A DNA stretch of 64,000 nucleotides, from the NCBI RefSeq assembly GCF_021353295.2, contig NZ_CP120635.1:3439501-3503500 (forward strand), in the 5' to 3' direction. Positions 1 through 8,672 of the stretch are shown here, in pieces. Each line of letters opens with the position of its first letter. Within the stretch, counting starts at the first letter, position 1. The notes beneath the pieces are model-generated. The model was not told the origin of the DNA. It saw only the letters and a list, made by a program, of their open reading frames with translations, and did no database searches. Source of the stretch: Pseudodesulfovibrio thermohalotolerans (GTDB lineage Bacteria; Desulfobacterota; Desulfovibrionia; Desulfovibrionales; Desulfovibrionaceae). The position numbers and the translations under genes were made by a program.

Positions 1-41
1 CCCGACGCGCGGCGAACACCGACCCCAACCGGGAGGAAGAC

Positions 42-1382
42 ATGGCTGACATTCTCGACTGGACCAATGCGGACCTCGACCGGCTGAACACGGCCTGCCA
101 CGAGGACAAGGCCGGGGACCTGGCCGCGCGTCTGCGCGCCGAGACCGGAGCGGGCAGACTGCCCTTCCTGACCATGCCCTATGAAGCGAAACTGAAAAAA
201 GAGCTGGCCGCCCTCAAGACGCACCTCGACAGGTTCGACCATATGCTCCTGCTGGGCATAGGCGGCTCGGCCCTGGGCGCGCGGGCCCTGCAAAAGGCTT
301 TCTACCCGCAGCAGGACCGACCGGGCCACGACGGCCCGAGCCTGTGGATCGCGGACAACGTGGACGCCTACACGCTCGACGCCTTCCTGGCCGAACTTCC
401 GGCGGAAAAGACCGTGGTGGTCACGGTGTCAAAATCCGGCGGGACCATCGAGACGGTGGGCCAGTACTTCATCGTCAAGGAATGGATGAAGGAACGGCTC
501 GGCGACGGCTGGACCGAAAACATGCTCCTGGTGACCGACGCCGAAGCGGGATTTTTGCGCGGCGAGGCGGACGCCTACGGCATCAAGGCCCTGCCCGTGC
601 CCGACAACCTCGGCGGACGTTATTCCGTGCTCTCGGCCGTCGGGCTGATTCCGGCCCTGTTCCTCGGCATGGACATCAACTCGCTCATGGCCGGAGCCCG
701 CGAAGTCACGGCCCCCCTGGCCAACCCCGCCCTCACCGGCGACGCGCTGGCCGGGACCCAGGCGTTCCGCCTGGCCGCCTGGGCCGCGGCGCTCATGGAC
801 AAGGGCTTTACTGAAATGATCTTTTTCGCCTATATCCCCTTGTGGGCCAGCTTCGGAGACTGGTTCGCCCAGTTGTGGGCCGAATCGCTCGGCAAGGAGG
901 GCAAAGGCAGCCAGCCCGTGCCCGCCGTGGGCGTCACGGACCAGCACTCGGTGAACCAGATGTTCATGGACGGCGTGCGCAACAAGGCGTGCCTCTTCCT
1001 GACCTGCCCGAACCTGCCCGCCGGGCCGAAGTTCCCGGCCGATCTGCCCGACCAGTTCGCCTATGTCCGAGGCAAGGACTTCGGCGAGCTGCTCCAGGCG
1101 GAAGGACTCGGCACCCGCATGGCCCTGTCGGCGAGCGGCGTGCCCCTTGTGGAAATGCGCCTTGGCGCGGATGGCCCGCGACAGGCGGGCAAGCTCATCG
1201 GCCTGCTCGGCGCGGCCACGATCCTGACCGGGTGGCTCATGGGCATCAACCCCCTTGACCAGCCCGCGGTGGAGCTAGGCAAGCGGTTGGCCAAGGCGCG
1301 CATGAACGCGGACGGCCTCGAAACGGAAAAGGCGGACCTGAACGCCTTCCTGACCGGGGACAGAGATTTACGGGAGTTCTGA
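42..1382 (+). CDS. pgi: Glucose-6-phosphate isomerase
   Basis: 446 residues, the short bacterial form of the phosphoglucose isomerase family. It interconverts glucose 6-phosphate and fructose 6-phosphate in the cytoplasm. The N-terminal SIS fold shows the glycine-rich segment LGIGGSALGARAL, followed by the family signature VSKSGGTIET near residue 130, which binds the sugar phosphate. A strong ribosome site, GGGAGGA, lies about 6 bases before the ATG. The next gene starts 4 bases after the stop, so the two are probably cotranscribed, although their functions are unrelated. Its own promoter lies outside the window. Identification is secure from the motifs and the full-length match to the family. 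Confidence 0.95.
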   Translation: MADILDWTNADLDRLNTACHEDKAGDLAARLRAETGAGRLPFLTMPYEAKLKKELAALKTHLDRFDHMLLLGIGGSALGARALQKAFYPQQDRPGHDGPSLWIADNVDAYTLDAFLAELPAEKTVVVTVSKSGGTIETVGQYFIVKEWMKERLGDGWTENMLLVTDAEAGFLRGEADAYGIKALPVPDNLGGRYSVLSAVGLIPALFLGMDINSLMAGAREVTAPLANPALTGDALAGTQAFRLAAWAAALMDKGFTEMIFFAYIPLWASFGDWFAQLWAESLGKEGKGSQPVPAVGVTDQHSVNQMFMDGVRNKACLFLTCPNLPAGPKFPADLPDQFAYVRGKDFGELLQAEGLGTRMALSASGVPLVEMRLGADGPRQAGKLIGLLGAATILTGWLMGINPLDQPAVELGKRLAKARMNADGLETEKADLNAFLTGDRDLREF

Positions 1383-1386
1383 TTCA

Positions 1387-2808
1387 TTGCTGAACAATCA
1401 TGAGGACGGCAGCAGTCCGCTCCAGTTCGTCCGGGTCATCTCATTGACCCTGTTCATAATCATCCTGAGCTTCAGCTTGATGCTGTCTCTCTTCATCTCC
1501 AAGTATGCGGAGCAGACCCTGCTCGAAAAGCAGGAGGCCTTCGGCCTGCTCCTGGCCGAGAACGTCAGCCACCAGCTCTTCACCCGCTTCGTCATCCCGA
1601 CAGTGCTGAAGTTCGGGGCCATCCGGCTGCGCAACGAGGACCAGGCCCTGGCCATGGACCGGGTGGTCCGGTCCACCATCCACAGTTTCCACGTGGCCTC
1701 CCTGCGTATCTACGACGCCGAGGGCAATATCACCTACTCGCTGGACAAGGACGAAATCGGCGACGAGGGCAAAGCCGACTACATGGTCACCAAGACATGG
1801 GAGACCGAGGACTTCAGCGCCGAAATCCTTTCCAAGGTATCCAAGGCGGCCTCCCTGTTCCGGGTAAGCCTGGAGCCGGACTCCATGGTCCTGCGCGCCT
1901 ACTACCCCCTGCGGGCCGAGCGCAGCCTGACCGACATGGAAAGCAACCCGATCATGGGCATCCTCGAATTCCAGCAGGACATCACCGCCGATTATCTGGC
2001 CATGCTCAACTTCGAGCGGCTGGTCATCGCCTTCTCACTCGTCACCTCCCTGGTCCTCTTCTTCCTGGTCCTGACCGTCCTGCGCCGGGCCGAACGGCTG
2101 AGCAACAAGCAGCTTCGCGAAAAGGAGCGGCTCATCTTCGAGCTGCAACAGCAGGAAAAACTGGCTGGCATGGGCCGCATGGTTGCGGGCGTGGCCCACG
2201 AAATCCGCAATCCGCTGGGGATCATCTGCTCCAGCTCCGAGCTGGTTCTCAAGAAGGCCCGCAAGGAAAACAGCTCCCACGTGCGCATCCTCGAAGCCCT
2301 GCACGAAGAGGCCAAGCGGCTCTCGCGCACGGTCACGGAATTCCTGGATTACGCCCGGCCCAAGAAACCGACCATGCACGACGTGGACATCAAGTCCATC
2401 CTCGACCAGGTGACTATTTTCATGGAGCCCGAGTGCGAGAAGCTCGGCGTATCCGTTGACCGCGAATACGACGGCGACACAACCGTCAAGGGAGACAAGG
2501 ACCTGCTCTACCGCGCCTTCTACAACCTGGTGGCCAACGCCCTCCAGGCCATGAACGGGCCCGGCGAGCTGTCCCTCTGCACGGTGCGGGGCGAGAAGGG
2601 GCTGCACGTGACCATCATGGACACCGGGCCGGGATTCGCTGCGGAGCATCTCGACCATGTGCGCGATCCGTTTTTCACCACAAAGGACACCGGGACCGGC
2701 CTGGGGCTGGCCCTGGTCTCCACCATCTTCGAAAGCCACGGCGCGGAAATGGCCCTGAGCAACGCCGCCGAGGGCGGGGCGCGGGTGGACGTCATCTTCC
2801 CCGCCTGA
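1387..2808 (+). CDS. Membrane sensor histidine kinase (orphan)
   Basis: 473 residues starting at TTG; a GGGAG ribosome site about 10 bases upstream supports this start, and the nearby ATG is out of frame. An N-terminal membrane helix (about residues 15-37) and a second one (about 215-237) enclose a periplasmic sensor region with no family I recognise. The cytoplasmic part has a HisKA H-box (VAHEIRNPLG) and a HATPase with N-box (NLVANALQAM), G1 (DTGPGF) and F/G2 boxes (FFTT, GTGLGLAL). All catalytic motifs are intact, so it should autophosphorylate. No response regulator is adjacent; the closest regulator in the window (12979-14403) has a receiver that cannot be phosphorylated in the usual way. 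Ligand and partner are unknown. Confidence 0.88.
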   Translation: MLNNHEDGSSPLQFVRVISLTLFIIILSFSLMLSLFISKYAEQTLLEKQEAFGLLLAENVSHQLFTRFVIPTVLKFGAIRLRNEDQALAMDRVVRSTIHSFHVASLRIYDAEGNITYSLDKDEIGDEGKADYMVTKTWETEDFSAEILSKVSKAASLFRVSLEPDSMVLRAYYPLRAERSLTDMESNPIMGILEFQQDITADYLAMLNFERLVIAFSLVTSLVLFFLVLTVLRRAERLSNKQLREKERLIFELQQQEKLAGMGRMVAGVAHEIRNPLGIICSSSELVLKKARKENSSHVRILEALHEEAKRLSRTVTEFLDYARPKKPTMHDVDIKSILDQVTIFMEPECEKLGVSVDREYDGDTTVKGDKDLLYRAFYNLVANALQAMNGPGELSLCTVRGEKGLHVTIMDTGPGFAAEHLDHVRDPFFTTKDTGTGLGLALVSTIFESHGAEMALSNAAEGGARVDVIFPA

Positions 2809-2831
2809 CGCAAACCACGGAGACTATCGTC

Positions 2832-3602
2832 ATGTCGAATGCATGGATACAGGCCAAGCACCCGGAATTCGTCCGGGACCTGTTCAAGTTCTTCTGCCAG
2901 GCGTGCGACCAGTTGGAGCGGCAGTTCATCCGCTTCGACGAGGACGGCACCGTCGAATTCGGCGTACTCAAGGACCTGGTCGGTTCCGAAATGAACAAGG
3001 GCCTTTTGTGGCGCATGAAGGACACGGCCCACCATGTGTTCCGCAACGACCCCCACGCCCAACTGGGCGGCCAATTCCTCGACTGGGCCCTGGGCTACAT
3101 CTTCCACGAGACGCTGAAACTCAAAGAGGACGCCTACCAGAAGCAGAACTACGCCCCCTGGTTCCACCGCCTCTACGAGGGCGAGTTGGACAACTCCGAA
3201 AAGGACGTCACCGCGCAGCTCTTCCAGGTCCTCAACCAGACCGAAGAGTCCATGCGCCGCGAGATCGACCGAATCCGGTTCATCTTCGCCAAATGCCGCC
3301 AACTGCTGCCCTACTATCTGCGCCGCTACAGCGACAACGTCCTGCTGGCCCGCTACATCTTCTCCCAAAACGAACTTGTCCGGTCCGTCTTCGACACGGA
3401 GTACGAGGGACTCGTTTTCGCCATCTACGGCCACGAGCCGGAACGCATGTACATCCTGGCCAGCCGGAGCCTGCGCCTGGGCGGCTGGGTCGAGGAGGCG
3501 GAACAGGCCATGGAGGAAGCCGTCAGGGTAAATCCGGCCAGTAAAATGGTGTTGCAAGAAAAGAAAATTATTGATAATTGGGCGGAGAGAATAAGTATAT
3601 GA
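2832..3602 (+). CDS. Conserved hypothetical cytoplasmic protein
   Basis: 256 residues with no signal peptide or membrane helix and no family I recognise with confidence. The sequence is rich in aromatic and charged residues and looks all-helical. The last 60 residues (SRSLRLGGWVEEAEQAMEEA onward) resemble a single TPR-like helical hairpin. It begins 23 bases after the histidine kinase stop, with GGAGA about 10 bases before the ATG, so it is probably translated from the same transcript and could be a kinase partner; that role is only inferred from position. Codon use matches the neighbours, and the antisense frames are less convincing, so this is a real gene of unknown function. Confidence 0.8.
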   Translation: MSNAWIQAKHPEFVRDLFKFFCQACDQLERQFIRFDEDGTVEFGVLKDLVGSEMNKGLLWRMKDTAHHVFRNDPHAQLGGQFLDWALGYIFHETLKLKEDAYQKQNYAPWFHRLYEGELDNSEKDVTAQLFQVLNQTEESMRREIDRIRFIFAKCRQLLPYYLRRYSDNVLLARYIFSQNELVRSVFDTEYEGLVFAIYGHEPERMYILASRSLRLGGWVEEAEQAMEEAVRVNPASKMVLQEKKIIDNWAERISI

Positions 3603-3655
3603 CCCAGTTCCTGGCTGGGGATTGCTAACCGAGCTTTATTTTGAGGAGGCCGTTA

Positions 3656-4132
3656 ATGAAAAAACTATTCTTGCTGACAATCGCCCTGTGCGTAGTGTTC
3701 GCATGGGGTTGTTCCAAAAAGGTCCAGACCGAACCCGAAGTGGTTGTGGTCGAGGAAAAGGAAGTCGTCGTCGAGCAGCCCGCTCCGGCCCCTGTGGTCG
3801 ACCCCATGGCCGTCTACAAGGCCGAATACGACGCTCTGCCCGTGACCCACACCGTTACCAAGGGCGAATGCCTGTGGTGGATCTCCGAGTACAAGCACGT
3901 GTACAACGATCCGTTCATGTGGCCTTTGATCTACAAGGCCAACCGCGACAAGATCAGCAATCCTGATCTGATCTACCCCGGCCAGCAGTTCGACGTGCCC
4001 CGCTACGGCTTCGACCTTGAGGAAGTGAAGGCTTCCCGCAAGCAGGCCGGTGCGCCCTGGAAGGCCCTTGAGCCCGGTCAGGACGCCATGATCCCTGCGG
4101 AGATGCGCGCAGCGCTCGGCTTCAGCTTCTAA
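3656..4132 (+). CDS. LysM-domain lipoprotein
   Basis: 158 residues. The ATG at 3656 is preferred over the upstream TTG because GAGGAGG sits 6 bases before it and it gives a clean signal peptide, MKKLFLLTIALCVVFAWGC, whose last Cys is a probable lipidation site. A Val/Glu/Pro-rich linker (about 22-50) follows, then a LysM-like module from THTVTKGECLWWIS through NPDLIYPGQQFDVP that should bind peptidoglycan. It is probably a cell-wall-associated lipoprotein of the periplasm. A strong terminator follows within 30 bases. Only 53 bases separate it from the previous gene, but the strong own ribosome site suggests abundant independent expression. The exact role is unknown. Confidence 0.85.
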   Translation: MKKLFLLTIALCVVFAWGCSKKVQTEPEVVVVEEKEVVVEQPAPAPVVDPMAVYKAEYDALPVTHTVTKGECLWWISEYKHVYNDPFMWPLIYKANRDKISNPDLIYPGQQFDVPRYGFDLEEVKASRKQAGAPWKALEPGQDAMIPAEMRAALGFSF

Positions 4133-4157
4133 AGGCCAGCCTCACCAGCCATACAGA

Positions 4158-4193
4158 CCCGCTCATCCCAAAAGGATGGGCGGGTTTTCTTTT
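4158..4193 (+). terminator. Rho-independent terminator after the LysM gene
   Basis: An 11-bp stem, CCCGCTCATCC pairing with GGATGGGCGGG (one G-T pair), has a 5-base loop and is followed by TTTTCTTTT. It ends the transcript running from the kinase or LysM gene. It also overlaps an in-frame ATG at 4176 upstream of ada, which argues against that ATG as the ada start. Confidence 0.85.
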
Positions 4194-4268
4194 GGCCCAT
4201 CGGCCGGGACGGGATTGCGGCGCAAGAAACGGATGGTTTTGCCGGAAGCTAAAAGGTATCCTGCCTCC

Positions 4269-5327
4269 ATGTCCCACGAAGAAACCATACGCACGGCCCG
4301 CCTTCATGCTGTCATGAGCCGGGACGCCTCGGCCGAGGGCTTCTGCTACGCGGTCAGGACCACCGGCGTATATTGCCGCCCAGGATGTCCCTCCCGCGCC
4401 CCCAGGCCGGAGAACGTGGTATTCTTCGACACCCCGGCCCAGGCCGAGGCCGCCGGGTATCGCCCGTGCAAGCGGTGCAGGCCGGACGACCCGGCCCACC
4501 GGGACATCGCCTCCGCGCGCATTGTCGCCGCCTGCCGGGCCATCGAGCAGACAATCCGGGACGACGCGCCCCCGCCCCTCGCCGTTCTGGCCGAAGACGC
4601 GGGGCTGAGCCCGTCCCACTTCCAACGGCTCTTCAAGGCGCGCACCGGGATATCGCCCAAGGAGTACGCCCGCGCCATGCAGGACGAGCGCGTCCGCCGC
4701 GCGCTGGCACAAGGCCGATCCGTGACCGAGGCCATTCACGGCGCGGGCTTCGGCTCCCCGAGCCGGTTTTACGAACGCGCCGCCCGGACCATGGGCATGA
4801 ACGCCTCCGTCTACCGCAAAGGCGGCAAAGGCATGACCATCCGCCATGCCGTGGCCGAGTCCTTTCTCGGCCCGGTCCTGGCCGGGTTCACCGACAAAGG
4901 CGTCTGCGCCATCGAGTTTGGCGATACCCCCGAAGCCCTGGTTCAGGCCCTGCGGGAACGCTTTCCCGCCGCCGACATTCGCGACGGGCAACCTGAATTC
5001 GCCCGGCTCCTCCAAGAGGTCGCCGACTTCATCAGCCGCCCGGCGCAGGGCCTCGACCTGCCGCTCGATATCCAGGGCACTGCGTTCCAGCAGCGCGTCT
5101 GGCGCGAGCTGACCCGCATACCGCCGGGCGAGACCCGCTCCTATACCGACATCGCCCTCGCCATCGAGCGGCCCGAAGCCGTCCGCGCAGTGGCCGCCGC
5201 CTGCGCCGCCAACCCGCTGGCCGTGGCCGTGCCCTGCCACCGCGTGCTCCGCAAATCAGGCTACCTCGCAGGCTACCGCTGGGGCCTTGACCGCAAAAGG
5301 GCGCTGCTGGACCGGGAGAAGGAATAG
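4269..5327 (+). CDS. ada: Ada: DNA alkylation repair methyltransferase and transcriptional regulator
   Basis: 352 residues. The start MSHEETIR is preferred because the longer frame would begin inside the preceding terminator. The N-terminal Ada zinc domain carries four cysteines (about C36, C40, C67, C70; motifs VYCRPGC and CKRC), of which the first is the expected phosphotriester methyl acceptor. An AraC-type helix-turn-helix region (about 85-175) follows, then an O6-alkylguanine-DNA methyltransferase domain ending in the active-site PCHRVL and the GYRWGL segment. It should repair O6-methylguanine and methylphosphotriesters by suicidal methyl transfer and activate the adaptive response. No alkB or alkA neighbour is present. 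All key residues are intact. Confidence 0.93.
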   Translation: MSHEETIRTARLHAVMSRDASAEGFCYAVRTTGVYCRPGCPSRAPRPENVVFFDTPAQAEAAGYRPCKRCRPDDPAHRDIASARIVAACRAIEQTIRDDAPPPLAVLAEDAGLSPSHFQRLFKARTGISPKEYARAMQDERVRRALAQGRSVTEAIHGAGFGSPSRFYERAARTMGMNASVYRKGGKGMTIRHAVAESFLGPVLAGFTDKGVCAIEFGDTPEALVQALRERFPAADIRDGQPEFARLLQEVADFISRPAQGLDLPLDIQGTAFQQRVWRELTRIPPGETRSYTDIALAIERPEAVRAVAAACAANPLAVAVPCHRVLRKSGYLAGYRWGLDRKRALLDREKE

Positions 5328-5375
5328 CCCCGGCGGCGGGAGCCTGGAACTCCGCCATTCCCCGCGCCGCGAAAA

Positions 5376-5401
5376 GCCCCCGCCGACAACTCGACGGGGG
5401 C
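5376..5401 (-). terminator. Probable terminator, minus strand
   Basis: GCCCCCG and CGGGGGC form a perfect 7-bp stem. On the minus strand the stem is followed by CTTTTCG, a short T run. It lies between the convergent ada and STAS genes and could end the STAS transcript about 165 bases after its stop. Two further small hairpins (GGGCGCGC/GCGCGCCC at 5433-5457 and GGCCGAA/TTCGGCC at 5480-5498) fill the rest of this gap. The short T run keeps confidence moderate. Confidence 0.45.
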
Positions 5402-5563
5402 CTCACACTCAAAGCCATTCTCATTTTTTGGAGGGCGCGCCCAAGGGGTGCGCGCCCCGCGGCGCATTGCCCGCGCCAAGGCCGAAGCCAGTTCGGCCTC
5501 ACCCGGCGAGAGCCCTCCCGGAATCATGCGCGGGCCGCGAGCGGAGAAGCCGCCCTCCGTGCC

Positions 5564-5896
5564 CTAGACAACTCCGAGCGCATCGGCGCGGGTGGGATAG
5601 AGAGGGAATATTTTATCGTAGCCGGAGACCTCGAAGACCTCCTGAATGTAATCCTTGACCCCGCAGATGGCCACCGTGCCGGAATTCTTCTTGAGACGCT
5701 GATAAGCCAGGACCAGGATGCGCAGCCCGGAACTGTTGATGTAGTCCAGGCCGGAGAAGTCGAAAAGCAGCCTGGTGGTTCCGTTCTCAAGAAGGTTCAA
5801 AACCTTCTCCTCCAGAGCGTTCGTGCCTTCGCCGTCAAGATTGCCGTCAACGGCGAGGATGACGACCCCGCCTTCTTCTATCTGATTCAAAGCCAT
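5564..5896 (-). CDS. STAS-domain anti-sigma factor antagonist
   Basis: 110 residues from MALNQIEEGG; GGAGGGAG just upstream fixes this start and excludes the longer frame, which would run into the preceding gene. It is a single STAS domain of the SpoIIAA/RsbV type: a beta strand start (GVVILAVDG), then FDFSGLDYINSSGLRIL, which contains the conserved serine that partner kinases phosphorylate. It lies 20 bases after the large phosphatase/kinase gene and is surely in its operon. By family knowledge, the unphosphorylated form binds a kinase or other partner. No sigma factor is nearby, so the output is unknown. Confidence 0.9.
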   Translation of the reverse strand: MALNQIEEGGVVILAVDGNLDGEGTNALEEKVLNLLENGTTRLLFDFSGLDYINSSGLRILVLAYQRLKKNSGTVAICGVKDYIQEVFEVSGYDKIFPLYPTRADALGVV

Positions 5897-5916
5897 TTTC
5901 TCCCTCCGTGACGTTC

Positions 5917-8511
5917 CTACCCCTTTGCGAAGCACTCGGCCTTGCCGATGTCCTTGCTCAGGGTCAGGACGTTCCTGCCGTTTTCTCGTTTGTAATGGAT
6001 GCCGTGGACCATGCTCTTGACCAGGTGGATGCCCATACCGCCAACGGGTTTGGCGCGTTCTTCCAGGGGCAGTTCCAGCTCGGGTTCCGGTGCCTCCAGA
6101 ATATTGAAGGGCTCGGCGTCGTCTTCAACCCGAATGGTCAGCAGATCGCCTTCAAGCGAGATTGTCACGTCGATGGGATGCTCGTCGAAGTCGGCGTACC
6201 CGTAGGAAATGATGTTTGTTGTCAGCTCGTCCAGAACCAGAGTAAGCTGGAAGACGATCTTGGGATGCAGCCCGTGCTCGGCTCCGAGTGCCTCCACCTT
6301 GGGCTGGAAGCACTTGAAGCAGTTCTCCTTGTTGGTCATGCGGAAGGATATCGAATGCCGAGTCATTGGCCTGCCGCCCGCTCCCTTCTTGACCACGACG
6401 ACGGCGATGTCGTCCTCCTGGCCATTGACCTGAAACGCCTCCACTCCGGCCATCATGGCCAGACGGATGCCCTCCGCGTTTTTATGGGCATTCTCCCTGA
6501 CAATGGCAAGCATTCTCTGTTTGCCGAACATCTCGCCCGTCCGGTTCCGGGCCTCCCAGACCCCGTCTGTTGCGAGAACCAGCACCTCCCCCTCTTCGAG
6601 GTCGGCTTGGTTGGTCTCATAGACGAAATCCCCGATCACGCCCAAGGGAATGCCCTCGCCATGAAGCTCACCAAAGGCGTCCTCGGCCGGGTTGTAGCGA
6701 ATGGCCGGATCGTGCCCGGCCCGGACCCACTGGACGCGATCCGAACCCGCTTCGAGCTGAAGATAGAACAGGGTCAGGAACCTGCCGGTTCCGTCCAGGT
6801 CGCGGCTGAGCACGCGGTTGATGACCGCCATCCGCTCATGCGGGGCCATGGCGATGTCCGACAGAGTGTGCAACTGGCCCCTGGCCGCAGCCATGACCAG
6901 GGCCGACGGCACGCCGTGGCCGGACACGTCGCCGAGGATCACTGCCAGGCAGGCGGCCCCGTCATCCGAACAGACATTAAGGAAATCATAATAATCGCCG
7001 CCGGTCTTGTCGCAATAGATGATGCCCCCGGAGATATCGTAACCCGCCAGTTCCGGCTCCGCGCCGGGCAGGAGCAGCCGCTGCACCTCCTCCGCGACCT
7101 CCATGTCCCGGTTCAAATGCATAAGCTCCTTGAGCTTCGGCCCCATCTCGTTGAGGGAAAGGACGAGATCGTCGCGCTCGTCGCCCGCGCGGTAGTTCAT
7201 GCGCGCGCCGAAATCTCCGCTCGTCAGCCGACGGGCCAGCTCGATCATGCTGTAAAGCGGCCGTATGATGGCCCGCGAGCCGAACCAGGCGAAAAGCGTT
7301 GTGACAAACAACATGATCCCGGAAATAATCGAAGACAGGACGCGCATCTCGTCGAACAACGCCTGTAAATTGGCGGTGACCTCGTTGGGCAGCTTGGCCA
7401 CGACGGCCTTGGGCGCGATGACCAGAAAGGACGAGGACGACGCGGAGGCGAAGGCGCACAGGGACGGCTCGCCCTTAAAGGAGACGTCGGCCACGCCGGA
7501 TTCGCGGGTATCCAACGCTTCCAGCAACGCCCGGTACTCCTCGGAATCATCGAAAACCAGCTTTTCCTGCCCCACCGCGCTTGTCCAGTGCCGGTGCCCC
7601 TGCTCGTTGGATTCATTCTGGACCAGGATGGGCAGCCCCTCGGCCGCGGGTGTCCCCGGGGGAATGCGCTCCACCAGGAAGGTCCGCACCTTGCCGCCCC
7701 ATCGGGCCTCAATGCGGCTGTCCGGCATCAACGCGTGGGCCGGGACATCGATGGTCACGGCTCCGAGAAAACGGCCCGCATCGTCCCGCAGGGGATAGGC
7801 CACCGTATTGACGATGAACCGGCTGGCCGGGTCCACATCGTGGGACCACACGCACTTTTCCGACTCCCGGGCCTTGCGGTACCCCCCCTGCACCCTGGGA
7901 TCGTACATGCCGGGCAGCCTGCCGTGGCCGGGATAGGTCATCACCACCCCGGACTCCATAACAACGTTGATCCAGAACGGAGCCTCGGGCAAATTCCGGT
8001 ACACGGCCTGGATGCCGGGCACGGCCTGGAGCATACGGCGCATTTCCGGCTCAACGGCCGTCCTGCCCACGGAATGGGGCAGATGAAAGGTGGGATGATC
8101 GAAGCTGACCTGAATGAGTTGCTGCCGACCGCCCATGGTCAGCCGGGCATATCCGCGCCGCCGGGCCGCATCGGGCGGCGTCCGGTCGGGGTTGCCGAAG
8201 CCGGCGGCAAAAAAGATCTCCCCCCTGTCGGCAGACGGAACCATGTCCATGGCCCAATCCACTTCCCTGGCCGCGCCGATGGCGGCCAACTGCATGGCTT
8301 CGGAACTGCGCCCCAGAAGGGTCAGCAGGGAGGTCGCCGAGAACTCGAACTCGTCGGCCATGATGTCCAGCAATTCCTGCCGCGTCTGGGTGGAGGTCTT
8401 GTCGATGACGTCCTGCAACGCGCGGCTCATTATGCCCCGCGAAAGGAATATGGGCGCCAGGCTGAAGGCCAGGAGCACCGCAAAGAATTTGACCCTGATG
8501 GTTATTTTCAT
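5917..8511 (-). CDS. Membrane sensor with PP2C (SpoIIE/RsbU) phosphatase and HATPase anti-sigma kinase domains
   Basis: 864 residues. An N-terminal membrane helix (about 8-27) is followed by a large periplasmic dCache-like sensor region, a second helix (about 385-405), a HAMP linker, then a SpoIIE-type PP2C domain (about 485-690) with GGDYYDF, GDVSGHG, ATDGVWEA and QEDDIAV metal-binding motifs. The C-terminal 140 residues form an RsbW/SpoIIAB-like HATPase with N-box LDELTTNIISYGY and glycine box GGMGIHLV. The same chain therefore appears able both to dephosphorylate and to phosphorylate a STAS protein. The partner gene follows 20 bases downstream. The divergent ABC exporter shares its upstream region. 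Which signal is sensed is unknown. Confidence 0.9.
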   Translation of the reverse strand: MKITIRVKFFAVLLAFSLAPIFLSRGIMSRALQDVIDKTSTQTRQELLDIMADEFEFSATSLLTLLGRSSEAMQLAAIGAAREVDWAMDMVPSADRGEIFFAAGFGNPDRTPPDAARRRGYARLTMGGRQQLIQVSFDHPTFHLPHSVGRTAVEPEMRRMLQAVPGIQAVYRNLPEAPFWINVVMESGVVMTYPGHGRLPGMYDPRVQGGYRKARESEKCVWSHDVDPASRFIVNTVAYPLRDDAGRFLGAVTIDVPAHALMPDSRIEARWGGKVRTFLVERIPPGTPAAEGLPILVQNESNEQGHRHWTSAVGQEKLVFDDSEEYRALLEALDTRESGVADVSFKGEPSLCAFASASSSSFLVIAPKAVVAKLPNEVTANLQALFDEMRVLSSIISGIMLFVTTLFAWFGSRAIIRPLYSMIELARRLTSGDFGARMNYRAGDERDDLVLSLNEMGPKLKELMHLNRDMEVAEEVQRLLLPGAEPELAGYDISGGIIYCDKTGGDYYDFLNVCSDDGAACLAVILGDVSGHGVPSALVMAAARGQLHTLSDIAMAPHERMAVINRVLSRDLDGTGRFLTLFYLQLEAGSDRVQWVRAGHDPAIRYNPAEDAFGELHGEGIPLGVIGDFVYETNQADLEEGEVLVLATDGVWEARNRTGEMFGKQRMLAIVRENAHKNAEGIRLAMMAGVEAFQVNGQEDDIAVVVVKKGAGGRPMTRHSISFRMTNKENCFKCFQPKVEALGAEHGLHPKIVFQLTLVLDELTTNIISYGYADFDEHPIDVTISLEGDLLTIRVEDDAEPFNILEAPEPELELPLEERAKPVGGMGIHLVKSMVHGIHYKRENGRNVLTLSKDIGKAECFAKG

Positions 8512-8672
8512 ACGCTTACCGGACGGTTTTCATCATGCCCGTTCACTGCCTTTTGACCACAAATATGGGCCAAATGTCCACAAAAGCGCCGCCTTTTACC
8601 GTTATTATGCTTGGAAAAGCTTGCCCGAGCGTTTATACCCGAAGTGTCCAGAACCTGAAAACCGGATGCCCC

